A stretch of 53,716 bases of DNA from CAZFVY01 sp964522665 (GTDB lineage Bacteria > Verrucomicrobiota > Verrucomicrobiia > Limisphaerales > CAZFVY01). Positions 8,278 through 16,689 of the stretch are shown here, piece after piece. The stretch's first letter is position 1. Each line of letters begins with the position of its first letter. Under the pieces are notes generated by a model. That model saw only the letters and a list, made by a program, of their open reading frames with translations. It ran no database searches and had not been told where the DNA came from. The position numbers were made by a program, and so were the translations under genes. The DNA lies in contig CAZFVY010000043.1 of the NCBI GenBank assembly GCA_964522665.1, positions 1 through 53,716 of the forward strand, written 5' to 3'.

Positions 8278-11200
8278 TCAAAATGGCGTGCCGAGATAAT
8301 CCGAATGTTGAAACGCTTTCAGGACATGGCACGTTGCGCTTTGGAGGGTCGCCGGCCGAATAAAACGCACTGTAATCTGACCGAGGGGGTCGAAATCGCT
8401 TGCTTGGAACAGTTTTACGACGCTCCCATCGTCAAAGGTGACCCCACCGACAAAAACACTCACACGTAGCGAAACGGGCGCCAGTACGGGACTCTCGACG
8501 ATAGTCATGTCCACATAAAGGCTTCCATCGCTTAAGCTTCCGGCGACCCCAAGATCGGTTTCATTGCCCGAGAAGAGATTGAATCCATTGACAAGGGCGC
8601 TGCTTAGTATTGGGCCGCCCACTCCCGCGCGCGCCGTTAGGTAGCGATTCTCTGGGGCGTCAGATGTAAGCGAGAATTGTCGCGAGGAGCCGTTGGTTAC
8701 GGTCGATTCGGTCCAGCTAAGTCGCGGGTCGGCCTCAACAATTGCCTGCGAGGGCAAACCAGTCCAATTCCAAAGCCGGGGATGGCCGACCCACGCGGCA
8801 ACCGGATCGGTCGTAGCGCTCCCCAATACCGTCACATGGATCGTGCGACTTTGTTGGGCGCCGGAGGCGTCGGCGTAAGCGCATCCAACAGTGAAACTGC
8901 CGGTTTGGTCGAAGAGATGAACGACCGTTTGGTTAGCGGGAAGACTGACCTGACCGGCCGCGGCGCCCACTTGAATCTGAGCGGCTCCAACCGCCGCTCC
9001 TACCGCGAACTGGAGCGAGTCGCCTTGGCGAATCGTCAGGTCGCCGCTCGACGGGAGATCGACCGCCTGCCAAATAATCGCGCCCGTTTCCGTGCGACCG
9101 CCATTTTGGAAGCTTGCTTGGACGAGATTGGGGCCGCCCGCGGTTAGCGCAACGTTCGCATACCAGCGATCACCGACGCCCGGTTGTGGGGTGATCGGGG
9201 CGCCGGTCCCGTCCTGGAGTTGCATCATGCTCAAGTAACCGCCCCGCCCTTCAAGGCACGCAGGGGAGGTCAGGCTTGTGATAGGTATCGGCGAGGAGGC
9301 CGCCGGGGTCGATCCGATGCCGGAGGTTGCCGCGAGCAGGGCTTCAACCCAATCCTTTTTGCCGTTCTTGTCAGCGTCCGGTCCCAACAGGACCTGAAGG
9401 CGGATCGCCGACAGCGCCAGTGAGCGCCCCTTTCGTGCGTTATCCCAATAGACTCGCAGCCGGTGAGTTCCGGCTTGGACGAACGGGGTCAACGTTTGCA
9501 CCCGAGCGGGATGGCCGGGTGATGCGTCGAGGAACAGGCGTCCCAAATACTCGCCGTCCAGAGAAACCGCCAGGTAATAGCCGGAGTCGAGGTCAACCGT
9601 CCCATGCGTGCCACCCTCGATTTCAATTCGGTAAATGTCCGGGGCAGGGGCGGCGAGATCATATTCGAGATAGCCACGACGGTCGATCGCGTAAATCGAG
9701 TTGCTCTCGGTTTGCCACTGACCCAAACGCGCGACCGCGGCGGCGCCCGGAAGCTCGACCGCGTTGGTTACGCCGGTTACTCCGGCCAACGCCGCCGTGA
9801 CGGCTCCACTGGTGACCGTATTCGTTGCGGTCGAATCAGAAATTGCTCCTGTAATCCCGGTAATGGTCTGTCCGGGAATGGCCGCCGTCGTTGAGGGTGG
9901 AGCGGTTTGCGCGGGCGTTGAGGTCGAGTAGAGTTGGCTCTGGGGAATCGGCTGTTTGGGCGTGGAGGGGCTGCTCCATAACAATTTGGCGACTGCCTCT
10001 CCGGTTCGTTGAAAATACTCCAGCTTGATCGTATGCCTCAAACCGGTTTTGAAATCGACCCGCACGCTGGCTTCGCTTGCCGCGTGGTCGGTCCAAGCGT
10101 CAATCAGAAGTTGCCCGTCCAACCAGAAGCGTGCGCCGTCGTCCGAAAGCACGTGCAGGAGGTAGGTTTCGTTGTACTGCGGCTCTAAAAACCCTTCCCA
10201 TCGCGCGCTGAAATTGTCGGGGCCAATGCCGTTGGTTGGGGAGGTTGAATCCCAGTCGAAATTCACCGTCGGGTCAATCCGACTGACGCTTTGGCCGCTC
10301 GCGCCGTCGGAATAGGTACCGAGTAAGCCGTCGCCAGTCCCGGTGACCGCCGGAACGATACCATTTGCCAGCGGAACGCCGACGCTGACTTGATCGAAGG
10401 CGACGGTCCCCAAGGTCGAGTTGTCATGGCTGTTGACCACCAAGCCGAAAAACACTGAAACCGGAAGGGCTATCGATTCGGTCCCGGCCCACTGCCAAGT
10501 CAGGCCGTCCGCGGAAGTATAGGCGCTGAACGCGTTGCCTCGGCGGACCAGCTTCATCCAGACCGGTGTCACCGACGAATTGATGGGGTCCGAAGTCGTT
10601 TCGCCCGTGGTTTGGAATCGGTGGAAGAATCTGACCCCGTTCGCCGGAGTGACCGCCAGCATCAGGTGTCGGGCGTCCGACCGAAGGGTTTCACGAATCA
10701 TGATGCCGCCCTTCGCCCACGGATCGGTCACGTCCTGGCGGGTGACCCGGGCAACGATTTGACCGTCGCCCTGCCAGCTTTGATAAACGAAGTGAAACCC
10801 GTCGGAATTCGCCCAGATGTCAGCCCCGGCGCCAGTAATCGACCAATTTCCGTTTTGTACCTGCGCCGTGCCCGCAAGTCCGACCGGCCCGACGTCTTGA
10901 TCGGACCAAGGCAGGGGCAGGCTGGGGCTTACGGCCGGCTGCGGCGCCGGATTCAATTCGGCCTGGAATAGTTTCTCCAGGTCGGCGGCGTTATGGCTGG
11001 TGAATTTGGAGTACAGTTGGGTTTGGGGTACAACCTGCTCAGGTGTCGAGGGACTGCTCCACGCGAACTTGATAATGGCGGCGCCACGATGTTGGAAATA
11101 ATCGAGGCGCACGGCGTAGCGACGGCCGGGTTGCAGTTGGATCAACGCGCTGGAGGTCTGCTCCGCGTGCTCATACCATTCGTCGATCAGCAACTGTCCG

Positions 11201-11373
11201 TCCACCCACAGGCGGGCGCGGTCATCGCTGGTGACGTGAAACGCGTACGGCTCGGAGAATTGGGCCTCGATTTCACCGTCCCATCGGGCACTAAAACTCT
11301 CGTGCTTCAGCGCTGTGTACGGCGAGCGAGCCGGATTCCGCCTGAAGGTTGGCGGCGGACACCTCATCACCAA
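8278..11373 (-). CDS. PA14-domain protein with incomplete first PA14 domain
   Basis: This protein has about 1,031 residues. It opens directly in the middle of a PA14 domain (SFSARWDGEI...DDRARLWVDGQLLIDEW). A concanavalin-like/DUF1349-type region follows (about 150-340: WSITGAGADIW, GGIMIRETL). Next comes a complete second PA14 domain (about 350-485: GLLGTYSDG...DPTVNFDW...NFSARWEG...GARFWLDG), then a carbohydrate-binding-like region, a Ca-binding-like DADKNGKKDW and Ig-like segments. PA14 modules typically bind carbohydrate at the cell surface. The usual first ~50 residues of PA14 are missing from domain 1 and there is no signal peptide. The start is uncertain: TTG at 11373 or ATG at 11367, both inside the end of the upstream gene. 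A 5' truncation or a frameshift is likely. Confidence 0.72.
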   Translation of the reverse strand: MVMRCPPPTFRRNPARSPYTALKHESFSARWDGEIEAQFSEPYAFHVTSDDRARLWVDGQLLIDEWYEHAEQTSSALIQLQPGRRYAVRLDYFQHRGAAIIKFAWSSPSTPEQVVPQTQLYSKFTSHNAADLEKLFQAELNPAPQPAVSPSLPLPWSDQDVGPVGLAGTAQVQNGNWSITGAGADIWANSDGFHFVYQSWQGDGQIVARVTRQDVTDPWAKGGIMIRETLRSDARHLMLAVTPANGVRFFHRFQTTGETTSDPINSSVTPVWMKLVRRGNAFSAYTSADGLTWQWAGTESIALPVSVFFGLVVNSHDNSTLGTVAFDQVSVGVPLANGIVPAVTGTGDGLLGTYSDGASGQSVSRIDPTVNFDWDSTSPTNGIGPDNFSARWEGFLEPQYNETYLLHVLSDDGARFWLDGQLLIDAWTDHAASEASVRVDFKTGLRHTIKLEYFQRTGEAVAKLLWSSPSTPKQPIPQSQLYSTSTPAQTAPPSTTAAIPGQTITGITGAISDSTATNTVTSGAVTAALAGVTGVTNAVELPGAAAVARLGQWQTESNSIYAIDRRGYLEYDLAAPAPDIYRIEIEGGTHGTVDLDSGYYLAVSLDGEYLGRLFLDASPGHPARVQTLTPFVQAGTHRLRVYWDNARKGRSLALSAIRLQVLLGPDADKNGKKDWVEALLAATSGIGSTPAASSPIPITSLTSPACLEGRGGYLSMMQLQDGTGAPITPQPGVGDRWYANVALTAGGPNLVQASFQNGGRTETGAIIWQAVDLPSSGDLTIRQGDSLQFAVGAAVGAAQIQVGAAAGQVSLPANQTVVHLFDQTGSFTVGCAYADASGAQQSRTIHVTVLGSATTDPVAAWVGHPRLWNWTGLPSQAIVEADPRLSWTESTVTNGSSRQFSLTSDAPENRYLTARAGVGGPILSSALVNGFNLFSGNETDLGVAGSLSDGSLYVDMTIVESPVLAPVSLRVSVFVGGVTFDDGSVVKLFQASDFDPLGQITVRFIRPATLQSATCHVLKAFQHSDYLGTPF

Positions 11374-11662
11374 GGTGCTCCAGCAACAGATCGAAGATTC
11401 TGCGCAGCTTAGAGAATGGGCGCGGCGCCGGCCACTGCATTGGATCGTCGTTCAAGGCGGGCGACTCCTCAGTCCGAGTCTGCGGGGACGGCGTAATACT
11501 GAGCAATTCATCGACGTTTGGGAGCAGGGCGCCTTCGGGCCGCCGATTAACGTTCTTGCGCGGGGTGCCAATTGGTGGCGTTACCCGGAATGTCAATTGC
11601 CCGGATCCGCGCACCGTCGGTTCTTCGCCAGGAGCCTTGGCAGTCAACAGAGCAGTGCTCAT
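11291..11662 (-). CDS. Hypothetical protein (123 aa) between HTH gene and PA14 gene
   Basis: This 123-residue protein has no domain I recognise. The N-terminal two thirds are rich in Pro, Thr and Arg and look disordered. A predicted amphipathic helix follows (FSKLRRIFDLLLEHLGDE) near residues 83-100. Its ATG overlaps the stop of the HTH gene by four bases, so the two are translationally coupled. Its 3' end overlaps the start of the PA14 gene in another frame by about 80 bases. That is unusually long and suggests that the PA14 gene was joined here by recombination, or that the stop arises from a frameshift. Confidence 0.5.
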   Translation of the reverse strand: MSTALLTAKAPGEEPTVRGSGQLTFRVTPPIGTPRKNVNRRPEGALLPNVDELLSITPSPQTRTEESPALNDDPMQWPAPRPFSKLRRIFDLLLEHLGDEVSAANLQAESGSLAVHSAEAREF

Positions 11663-11859
11663 AGCCCCCCCTCCGTGCCGATCCGCGTTAACTCAGACGT
11701 CGGTATCCGCCATTGGCTCCCGACCTTTATTCCTTTTAGGCGGCGTGTCCTCAGCCAGCGGCGCGCGGACTCCGGGTGGACGTTTAGATGCGCTGCGAAC
11801 TGCTCAACGGTCTGATGATGGTTAGTCTCTACTGTGTTTGATTGGCTGAATTTGTTCAT
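11659..11859 (-). CDS. Small HTH DNA-binding protein (excisionase/MerR-like, HTH_17 type)
   Basis: This 66-residue protein consists almost entirely of one winged-helix domain of the excisionase/HTH_17 type: VEQFAAHLNVHPESARRWLRTRR followed by the wing GIKVGSQWRIP. Such proteins act as excisionases, directionality factors or local regulators by binding short DNA sites. It is the first gene of the minus-strand operon that leads to the Rhs toxin. The upstream sequence places an AT-rich GATAATATAT immediately before the ATG, with no ribosome binding site, so a leaderless transcript is possible. No integrase or recombinase is visible nearby, so control of this operon is as likely as excision. Confidence 0.72.
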   Translation of the reverse strand: MNKFSQSNTVETNHHQTVEQFAAHLNVHPESARRWLRTRRLKGIKVGSQWRIPTSELTRIGTEGGL

Positions 11860-11885
11860 ATATTATCGCCCGGGAATTGCAACAG

Positions 11886-11896
11886 GGCACCGTGCC
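11886..11896. promoter_or_regulatory. Perfect palindrome upstream of the HTH gene, candidate operator
   Basis: GGCACCGTGCC is a perfect 11-bp palindrome lying 27 bp upstream of the HTH gene start. It is well placed for a self-binding site of the HTH protein. The assignment rests on symmetry and position only. Confidence 0.3.
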
Positions 11897-11972
11897 GGGC
11901 TTTATTGCGCGGCACGAAATAGAACCGGACTGCGCGGGATGTGGGAGAGCCAAGACGTCGATAGTAATAAGC

Positions 11973-12063
11973 GTGTCTTATCACACTTAACTTCAACGGG
12001 TTATGAGATCAATAGTATTTTGTAAACAGTCGGACCTCGATAGGACACTGGAATCTGTTTACA
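11973..12063. repeat. Two interleaved inverted repeats
   Basis: GTGTCTTATC (11973-11982) is complementary, with one mismatch, to GATAGGACAC (12039-12048). TGTAAACAG (12021-12029) is perfectly complementary to CTGTTTACA (12055-12063), which is followed by a run of T. The second pair could form a weak terminator-like hairpin with a 25-nt loop on the plus strand. The interleaved arrangement might instead mark protein-binding arms. Confidence 0.45.
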
Positions 12064-12695
12064 GTTTTTCGCCCTTTATCCTTGGTGTAGGAAAGCCCAC
12101 TCCGGGCGCGGGGTGTTTTGGCGGGCGGCGCGGCGGCCCGCTCAGCCCGAAACGGGTGCCCGCAAGCGCCGCGCGGCCTGCGCTGAAGAGTTCCTGGAGG
12201 GGGTAAGCCGAACTCAAGGAGACCACCACGCGGCGTACGCTGACCCGGATGAGCGCGCCGATATTGAAATGGCGGGTACGGATCGTTCCGCAGGTGGCCC
12301 GCGCCAACTCCGTGCCTGGCAAGGGTCACCGGCGCAGTTGGTTGACCAGATGGTGGTCCCGCGTGGGTTGAGAATCAAATGGCCCGCGCACTAAGCCTAA
12401 TGCGCGTCCTTGTGCGAAACGGACCCACAACACAGTCGCACCCCTTCAACAAAGCGACGACCAAACGTGAGCCAGCCGGATCACGCCGCCGTTTACGCCG
12501 GATGTCCGCTAGCCAATGGGCCGCACGTCTCTCACCGTAATACGGCTGACCCCACGCGAGGCGCGGCAGAGTTGCTGGGTTGCCGGTACGGAGCACAAAT
12601 CGAAAAATAGCGATCAGAACCCTAAAAACGTCCAAGAAGTGTCCAAGCTCTGATTATGGTGAAAGCCAATAAGATCGTAACTTGTTGATGGTAAA

Positions 12696-12772
12696 TGGTG
12701 CGTCGGGCAGGACTTGAACCTGCAACCTTCTGATCCGAAGTCAGAAGCTCTATCCAATTGAGCTACCGACGC
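12696..12772 (-). tRNA. tRNA-Arg (anticodon TCG)
   Basis: The reverse strand folds as a 77-nt cloverleaf. The acceptor is GCGTCGG paired with CCGACGC, the D arm has AGCTC...GAGC, and the anticodon stem TCTGA/TCAGA encloses loop CTTCGGA with anticodon TCG. The T arm is CAGG TTCAAGT CCTG. The discriminator A and the CCA tail are encoded. The 3' end points toward the gene-free stretch and the accessory operon, which fits an island insertion site. Confidence 0.95.
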
Positions 12773-12990
12773 ACACGGAAATTGACCGCCCGCCATTTCG
12801 CGCGTCCTCGCCGCGCGGTGAGGCAACCGACTGCGCCGCTCAACTTAATGAAATCGGCGGAACTCGATCCACGGCTAACCGCCGAGCCATCAGCGCCCGT
12901 CGGCGTTAACAAAAAATCAAACGTTCCGTGGAATTTGATTGTAAATCCGGCCCAAATCTGCCATCAAATTGTCCGAGCCGAAAGCAAAAT

Positions 12991-13182
12991 ATGGAAATTC
13001 AGCCGATTACCGGTACCGCTTCGGGCGCGGCCAGCCAATCCGTGGCTGTTCCGTCTTCGGACTCGGCCGGCGGCGCCTCCGCCGCGCAAGAGAGTTCTCC
13101 TCCGCCGGCCAGCGAGTCAACTGCGACTCCGCAAGGCGCCCAGCAGGCTCAATATGCGTCGTTCCTGAACATGCTGGCGTGA
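12991..13182 (+). CDS. Small low-complexity hypothetical protein
   Basis: This protein of about 63 residues starts MEIQPITGTASGAASQ and is rich in Ser, Ala, Pro and Gln. It ends in a short hydrophobic tail, FLNMLA. There is no signal peptide and no recognised domain. An in-frame extension upstream to 12928 is possible but its composition does not look coding. The next small protein also begins with an M-x-I-x-P pattern, so the two may be related. I cannot assign a function. Confidence 0.45.
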   Translation: MEIQPITGTASGAASQSVAVPSSDSAGGASAAQESSPPPASESTATPQGAQQAQYASFLNMLA

Positions 13183-13279
13183 AACCGACGCAGTCAAACA
13201 CCCGTCGGCCGGCATCTCCTTTCCGATACTCCGTCATTCGCCCGGCGCCGCGCGCGTTCCGTGGCCTCGTTTGAGCAAT

Positions 13280-13540
13280 ATGCATATTACGCCGACCAGC
13301 CTGCAACAAGCCCAAGGTTACTCTGCCGCACAACTGGCGCGCTTCCAGTCCGGCCAGCGCAATGTCCGGGCGATTTCGCAGAACGGAGTAGATGACTCGC
13401 AAACCCAGCCGTCGGCCAGCGTTGATTCGGGGCTCGCGCAGCAGGTAGGCCCATTGCAAGCCATGCACGGAACCTTGATGGAAGCCCTGAAATCAAATCA
13501 GAGCATTCACGATCAATCGCTCCTTTCGTTGATCCAGTAA
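13280..13540 (+). CDS. Small Gln-rich hypothetical protein
   Basis: This 86-residue protein begins MHITPTSLQQAQGYSAAQ if the ATG is used. A TTG nine bases upstream (13271) is an alternative start. It is hydrophilic and rich in Gln and Ser, with a predicted C-terminal helix (LMEALKSNQSIHDQSLLSLIQ). It follows the other small protein by about 100 bp in the same direction. No signal peptide, membrane segment or known family is visible. Confidence 0.5.
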   Translation: MHITPTSLQQAQGYSAAQLARFQSGQRNVRAISQNGVDDSQTQPSASVDSGLAQQVGPLQAMHGTLMEALKSNQSIHDQSLLSLIQ

Positions 13541-13688
13541 CGCCCACTTTACTGGCTAGGCCGCGAAGGGTCCCTCCGCGCGCCACTCGTCGGCTAATCA
13601 ACATTGGCCCTCGCTCCGGTAAGTCGCGAAGCGCGGCGAGAAGGCCGAACCCGTCGCGGATTCGCGCACGGGATCGAAGGCGCAGTCC

Positions 13689-14498
13689 CTACTGGGCGTA
13701 CCAATCACGCAACCGAACGTCGATTCCCCGGTCGGTCCCAACCAATTGCTTGAACTTCTCCAAATCGCTGCCGCGATAGTGGTACGGATAGACCGTCTTC
13801 GGTCGAAACTCGCGCACGGCGCTCGCGGCTTGGTCCACCGTCATCGTGTACGGAAGGTTCATGCAGACGAACGCAGCGTCAATGTTCTTGAGCGCGCGCA
13901 TTTCCGGGATGTCCTCGGTGTCTCCGCTGAAATAGAGCCGCTTGCCACCCAGGGTGAGCACGTAGCCGTTCCCCCGCCCTTTTTCGTGGAATTTTAGCCG
14001 TTCGGCGGTGAGATTATACATCGGTACGGCTTCGATCAGAATTCCCGCAACCGTCTTCGACTGGCCGTTCGCCAAAACCGTCGCCCGCGGCCGCAAGGTT
14101 GGTGGCAGTTGCAGAGCGACGGCGGCCGGCACGACGATCGCCGTTTCCGCCTCCGCGACCGCAGCCAGCGTCTCGCCATTCAGGTGATCGCCGTGGACGT
14201 CCGTCACCAACATCAGATTCGGCTTCGGCAGGCCTTCGAATTTCTTCGCCCCGCCCACCGGATCGACGTAGATCGTCACGCCGTTCCAATTCAGAGCCAG
14301 CGTCGCGTGATTGATCGGGTGAATGACGATGTCGCCCTTGTCAGCCGGGAGCCGGTCGCCGGAAAGTTCCGCGCCGTTCGCGGAAGCCCAGGCCACGATA
14401 ACCAAGGCCGCGGTGAGCAAGCTCAGCGGATGAAAGGAGCCACGGCCGCGGCGACCGGGGCCGGCGCTGAAAAATCGACTAAAAGCGTATTGAAGCAT
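13689..14498 (-). CDS. Exported MBL-fold metallo-hydrolase
   Basis: This 269-residue protein has an N-terminal hydrophobic signal segment (about residues 27-44) and a metallo-beta-lactamase fold resembling UlaG/YtkL-type proteins. Visible motifs are HPINHATLAL near the start of the domain, DPVGG, the metal-binding VTDVHGDHLN, the later strand LYFSGDTEDIPEM with the bridging Asp, and YPYHYRG with the final His. The full HxHxDH signature is reduced to HGDH, as in divergent members of the superfamily. The substrate cannot be told. It stands alone on the minus strand, divergent from the glycosyltransferase-PHP gene with 178 bp between them. Confidence 0.82.
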   Translation of the reverse strand: MLQYAFSRFFSAGPGRRGRGSFHPLSLLTAALVIVAWASANGAELSGDRLPADKGDIVIHPINHATLALNWNGVTIYVDPVGGAKKFEGLPKPNLMLVTDVHGDHLNGETLAAVAEAETAIVVPAAVALQLPPTLRPRATVLANGQSKTVAGILIEAVPMYNLTAERLKFHEKGRGNGYVLTLGGKRLYFSGDTEDIPEMRALKNIDAAFVCMNLPYTMTVDQAASAVREFRPKTVYPYHYRGSDLEKFKQLVGTDRGIDVRLRDWYAQ

Positions 14499-14676
14499 AA
14501 GGGATACTGGCGCGTACGCCGGCCGGTTTCAATTCCTTTTCGGCGCCTCGCGGCGTCCCCTCCGTCCGCTAAGAATTCCGCACTTCGAACGCATCTTATT
14601 GATTCCAGAATAGTTATCTGGATTTAACATTTCCGCCACCGATCCGTCACGCGAGCAAGCTAGCCTGGTAATATCG

Positions 14677-16659
14677 ATGAAGAAAATCCTTATTCTGACG
14701 GCGGGATTCGGGGATGGGCATAATTCAGCCGCGCGCAATGTGCGCGAGGCGCTCGAGGTGGTCTCCGACGATGTGAGCGTGGAGGTCCTCGACCTCTTCC
14801 AAGTCACGTACGGATCGATCAACGACATGATCCGGAAGGCGCATTTGGGCATGGTCAAGTATGCGCCGTCGCTCTGGGGAGGAATCTACTCGTGGTTGGA
14901 CAATTCCCGCGTTTTGGGCAACGGCCTGCAAGGTTTGACTCGCTTGAAAGAGACCCTTTGGCGGATTCTTTCCGAATCACAGCCTGATTGCGTCGTTTCA
15001 ACCTATCCCGCCTACGCGCATGTCATCCAGCAGCTTTTCCGCGAGGACCAGGAGCGGGCTTTCCGCTTCATCACGGTCATCACCGATTCGATTTCGGTCA
15101 ACTCCGCCTGGTACCGCGCGCCGAGTGATTGGTACTGCGTCGCCAACCAGGAGACCGCGCAAACTTTAATTCGCGGGGGAGTCGATGAGGCGCGCGTCCG
15201 AGCGGTCGGTTTTCCGGTCAGCCCGCTGTTCAGTCAACTGCAGACTACGCCGCTGTTGACCCCGCGCCACGGGCTGCCGCGTCGAATTCTTTATCTGGTC
15301 AACCACGGCAAGCAGAAGCTCGGCAAAGCCCTGGATCGACTGCTCGAAAAACGGCAGAATCACCTGACGATCACCGTCGGCCGCGACGCGTCGCTCAAGG
15401 CGAAGCTCTTGGACCGCACGAAATCCGAAGCCCACCGCGTTGAGATTTATGGCTGGACGAACGAAATGCCGCGGCTGATGGCAAGTCACCATCTGCTGAT
15501 CGGCAAGGCCGGCGGCGCCACCGTCCAGGAGGCGATCGCCGCGCGCTGCCCGATGATCGTCAACCAAGTGATTCCGGGACAAGAGGAGGGAAACGCCCGG
15601 CTGATCCGCGAGTGGGGCCTCGGCGCCGTCGCCGAAACCGGCCGCGAAGTGGCGGACGCGGTGGATGAAGCCTTTGCCCACGACGGCCGGCTCTGGGAGC
15701 AGTGGCGGGAAAATCTTCAGAAGCGATCCCGTCCGGACGCGTCGATCCGCTTGGCGGAGATGATCCTGCACGAGAGCGACGCCGCGGGGCCGGCGTCGAA
15801 GAAAATCACGCTCTTCACCACGCCCCCGGCGCCCGCCGCGCCGGCCATTGCGCGGACGCCCTCGGGTCACAGTCGCAGATTACTCTGCGATTTTCACATG
15901 CACTCCAACTATTCGGACGGCAAGCTGTCGGTCCCGGAGTTGGTCGATTTTTACGGCCGCCTCAATTTCGATTGCATTTGCATCACGGACCATCTGGCCG
16001 ATCCTCGCCGGCTTCTGGGAAAATTGATTGAGCTGAGCAATCTGACCCTTTCCCCGGCCCAACTTGACGAATACTTCGACGTCATCGACCGTGAGCGCCG
16101 GCGCGCGTGGCGCAAGTACGGCATGTTGGTCATGACCGGCATTGAGTTCAACAAGGACGGTTTCACCAAGAAATCGTCCGCCCACCTGCTCGGCGTGGAC
16201 CTTCAAGCGCCGATCAACCCCGCCCTTGATCTCCCGGAAACGATCACCCAGATTCACGCGCAAGGCGGGTTGGCGGTCGCGTCGCATCCCCACCTGATGA
16301 AGACGGAATGGGGCAAGAACACGCTTTACCTCTGGGAACACCAGGACGAATACGCGCCCTTGATCGACGCCTGGGAAATCGCCAATCGCAACAACCTCTT
16401 CAGCCCAATCGGACGCAAGCGCCTCCCTTTCCTCGCGAACAGCGATTTCCACAAACCAAAACACATCTACTCGTGGAAAACGGTCCTGCACTGCGAAAAG
16501 GACCCCGAAGCGATCAAGGAATGCATCCGCCGCAACGAGCATGTCGCCATCACGCTTTACCGGGACTACTCCACCGCGGACGCCGCCCACGTTCCTGGGC
16601 CGCCGATCAAGATCGAAAACTGGCAGCCGGCGCTGCCGCTCCAGGTGGCGGGGCGTTAG
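14677..16659 (+). CDS. Glycosyltransferase (MGDG synthase/diacylglycerol glucosyltransferase-like) fused to a PHP-domain phosphoesterase
   Basis: This 660-residue protein has two parts. The N-terminal ~370 residues are a GT28/MGDG-synthase-type glycosyltransferase. MKKILILTAGFGDGHNSAA is the acceptor-side Gly-rich start, and LIGKAGGATVQEAIAARCP with NQVIPGQEEGNA is the nucleotide-sugar-binding half. After a Pro/Ala linker, a PHP domain starts near residue 402 with CDFHMHSNYSDGK, ITDHLAD near 437, SHPHLM, and NSDFHKP at 588-594. These are the metal-binding His and Asp residues of the PHP family. The first half would glycosylate a membrane lipid such as diacylglycerol; the second would hydrolyse a phosphoester. 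The two activities in one chain suggest linked steps in lipid or sugar-phosphate metabolism, which is inference. No signal peptide, so cytosolic or membrane-peripheral. Confidence 0.85.
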   Translation: MKKILILTAGFGDGHNSAARNVREALEVVSDDVSVEVLDLFQVTYGSINDMIRKAHLGMVKYAPSLWGGIYSWLDNSRVLGNGLQGLTRLKETLWRILSESQPDCVVSTYPAYAHVIQQLFREDQERAFRFITVITDSISVNSAWYRAPSDWYCVANQETAQTLIRGGVDEARVRAVGFPVSPLFSQLQTTPLLTPRHGLPRRILYLVNHGKQKLGKALDRLLEKRQNHLTITVGRDASLKAKLLDRTKSEAHRVEIYGWTNEMPRLMASHHLLIGKAGGATVQEAIAARCPMIVNQVIPGQEEGNARLIREWGLGAVAETGREVADAVDEAFAHDGRLWEQWRENLQKRSRPDASIRLAEMILHESDAAGPASKKITLFTTPPAPAAPAIARTPSGHSRRLLCDFHMHSNYSDGKLSVPELVDFYGRLNFDCICITDHLADPRRLLGKLIELSNLTLSPAQLDEYFDVIDRERRRAWRKYGMLVMTGIEFNKDGFTKKSSAHLLGVDLQAPINPALDLPETITQIHAQGGLAVASHPHLMKTEWGKNTLYLWEHQDEYAPLIDAWEIANRNNLFSPIGRKRLPFLANSDFHKPKHIYSWKTVLHCEKDPEAIKECIRRNEHVAITLYRDYSTADAAHVPGPPIKIENWQPALPLQVAGR

Positions 16660-16689
16660 AACCGCTCGCGACGGCTCGCGCGCGGAGCG

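Larger units (their letters stand above)
11860..12695. other. Gene-free 0.84 kb stretch between HTH operon and tRNA-Arg
   Basis: I see no convincing coding sequence here; open frames on both strands have Arg/Pro/Gly-rich shadow composition. The left end carries the operator-like palindrome and two interleaved inverted repeats near 11,973-12,063. The right end abuts the 3' end of tRNA-Arg, a common integration target for mobile elements. The stretch may be a remnant of an element or a regulatory region of the toxin operon. Confidence 0.5.

Noticed and set aside
12009..12329. Minus-strand open frame in the gene-free stretch left of tRNA-Arg
   Set aside because: Pro/Arg/Gly-rich composition, no ribosome binding site and no recognisable motif.
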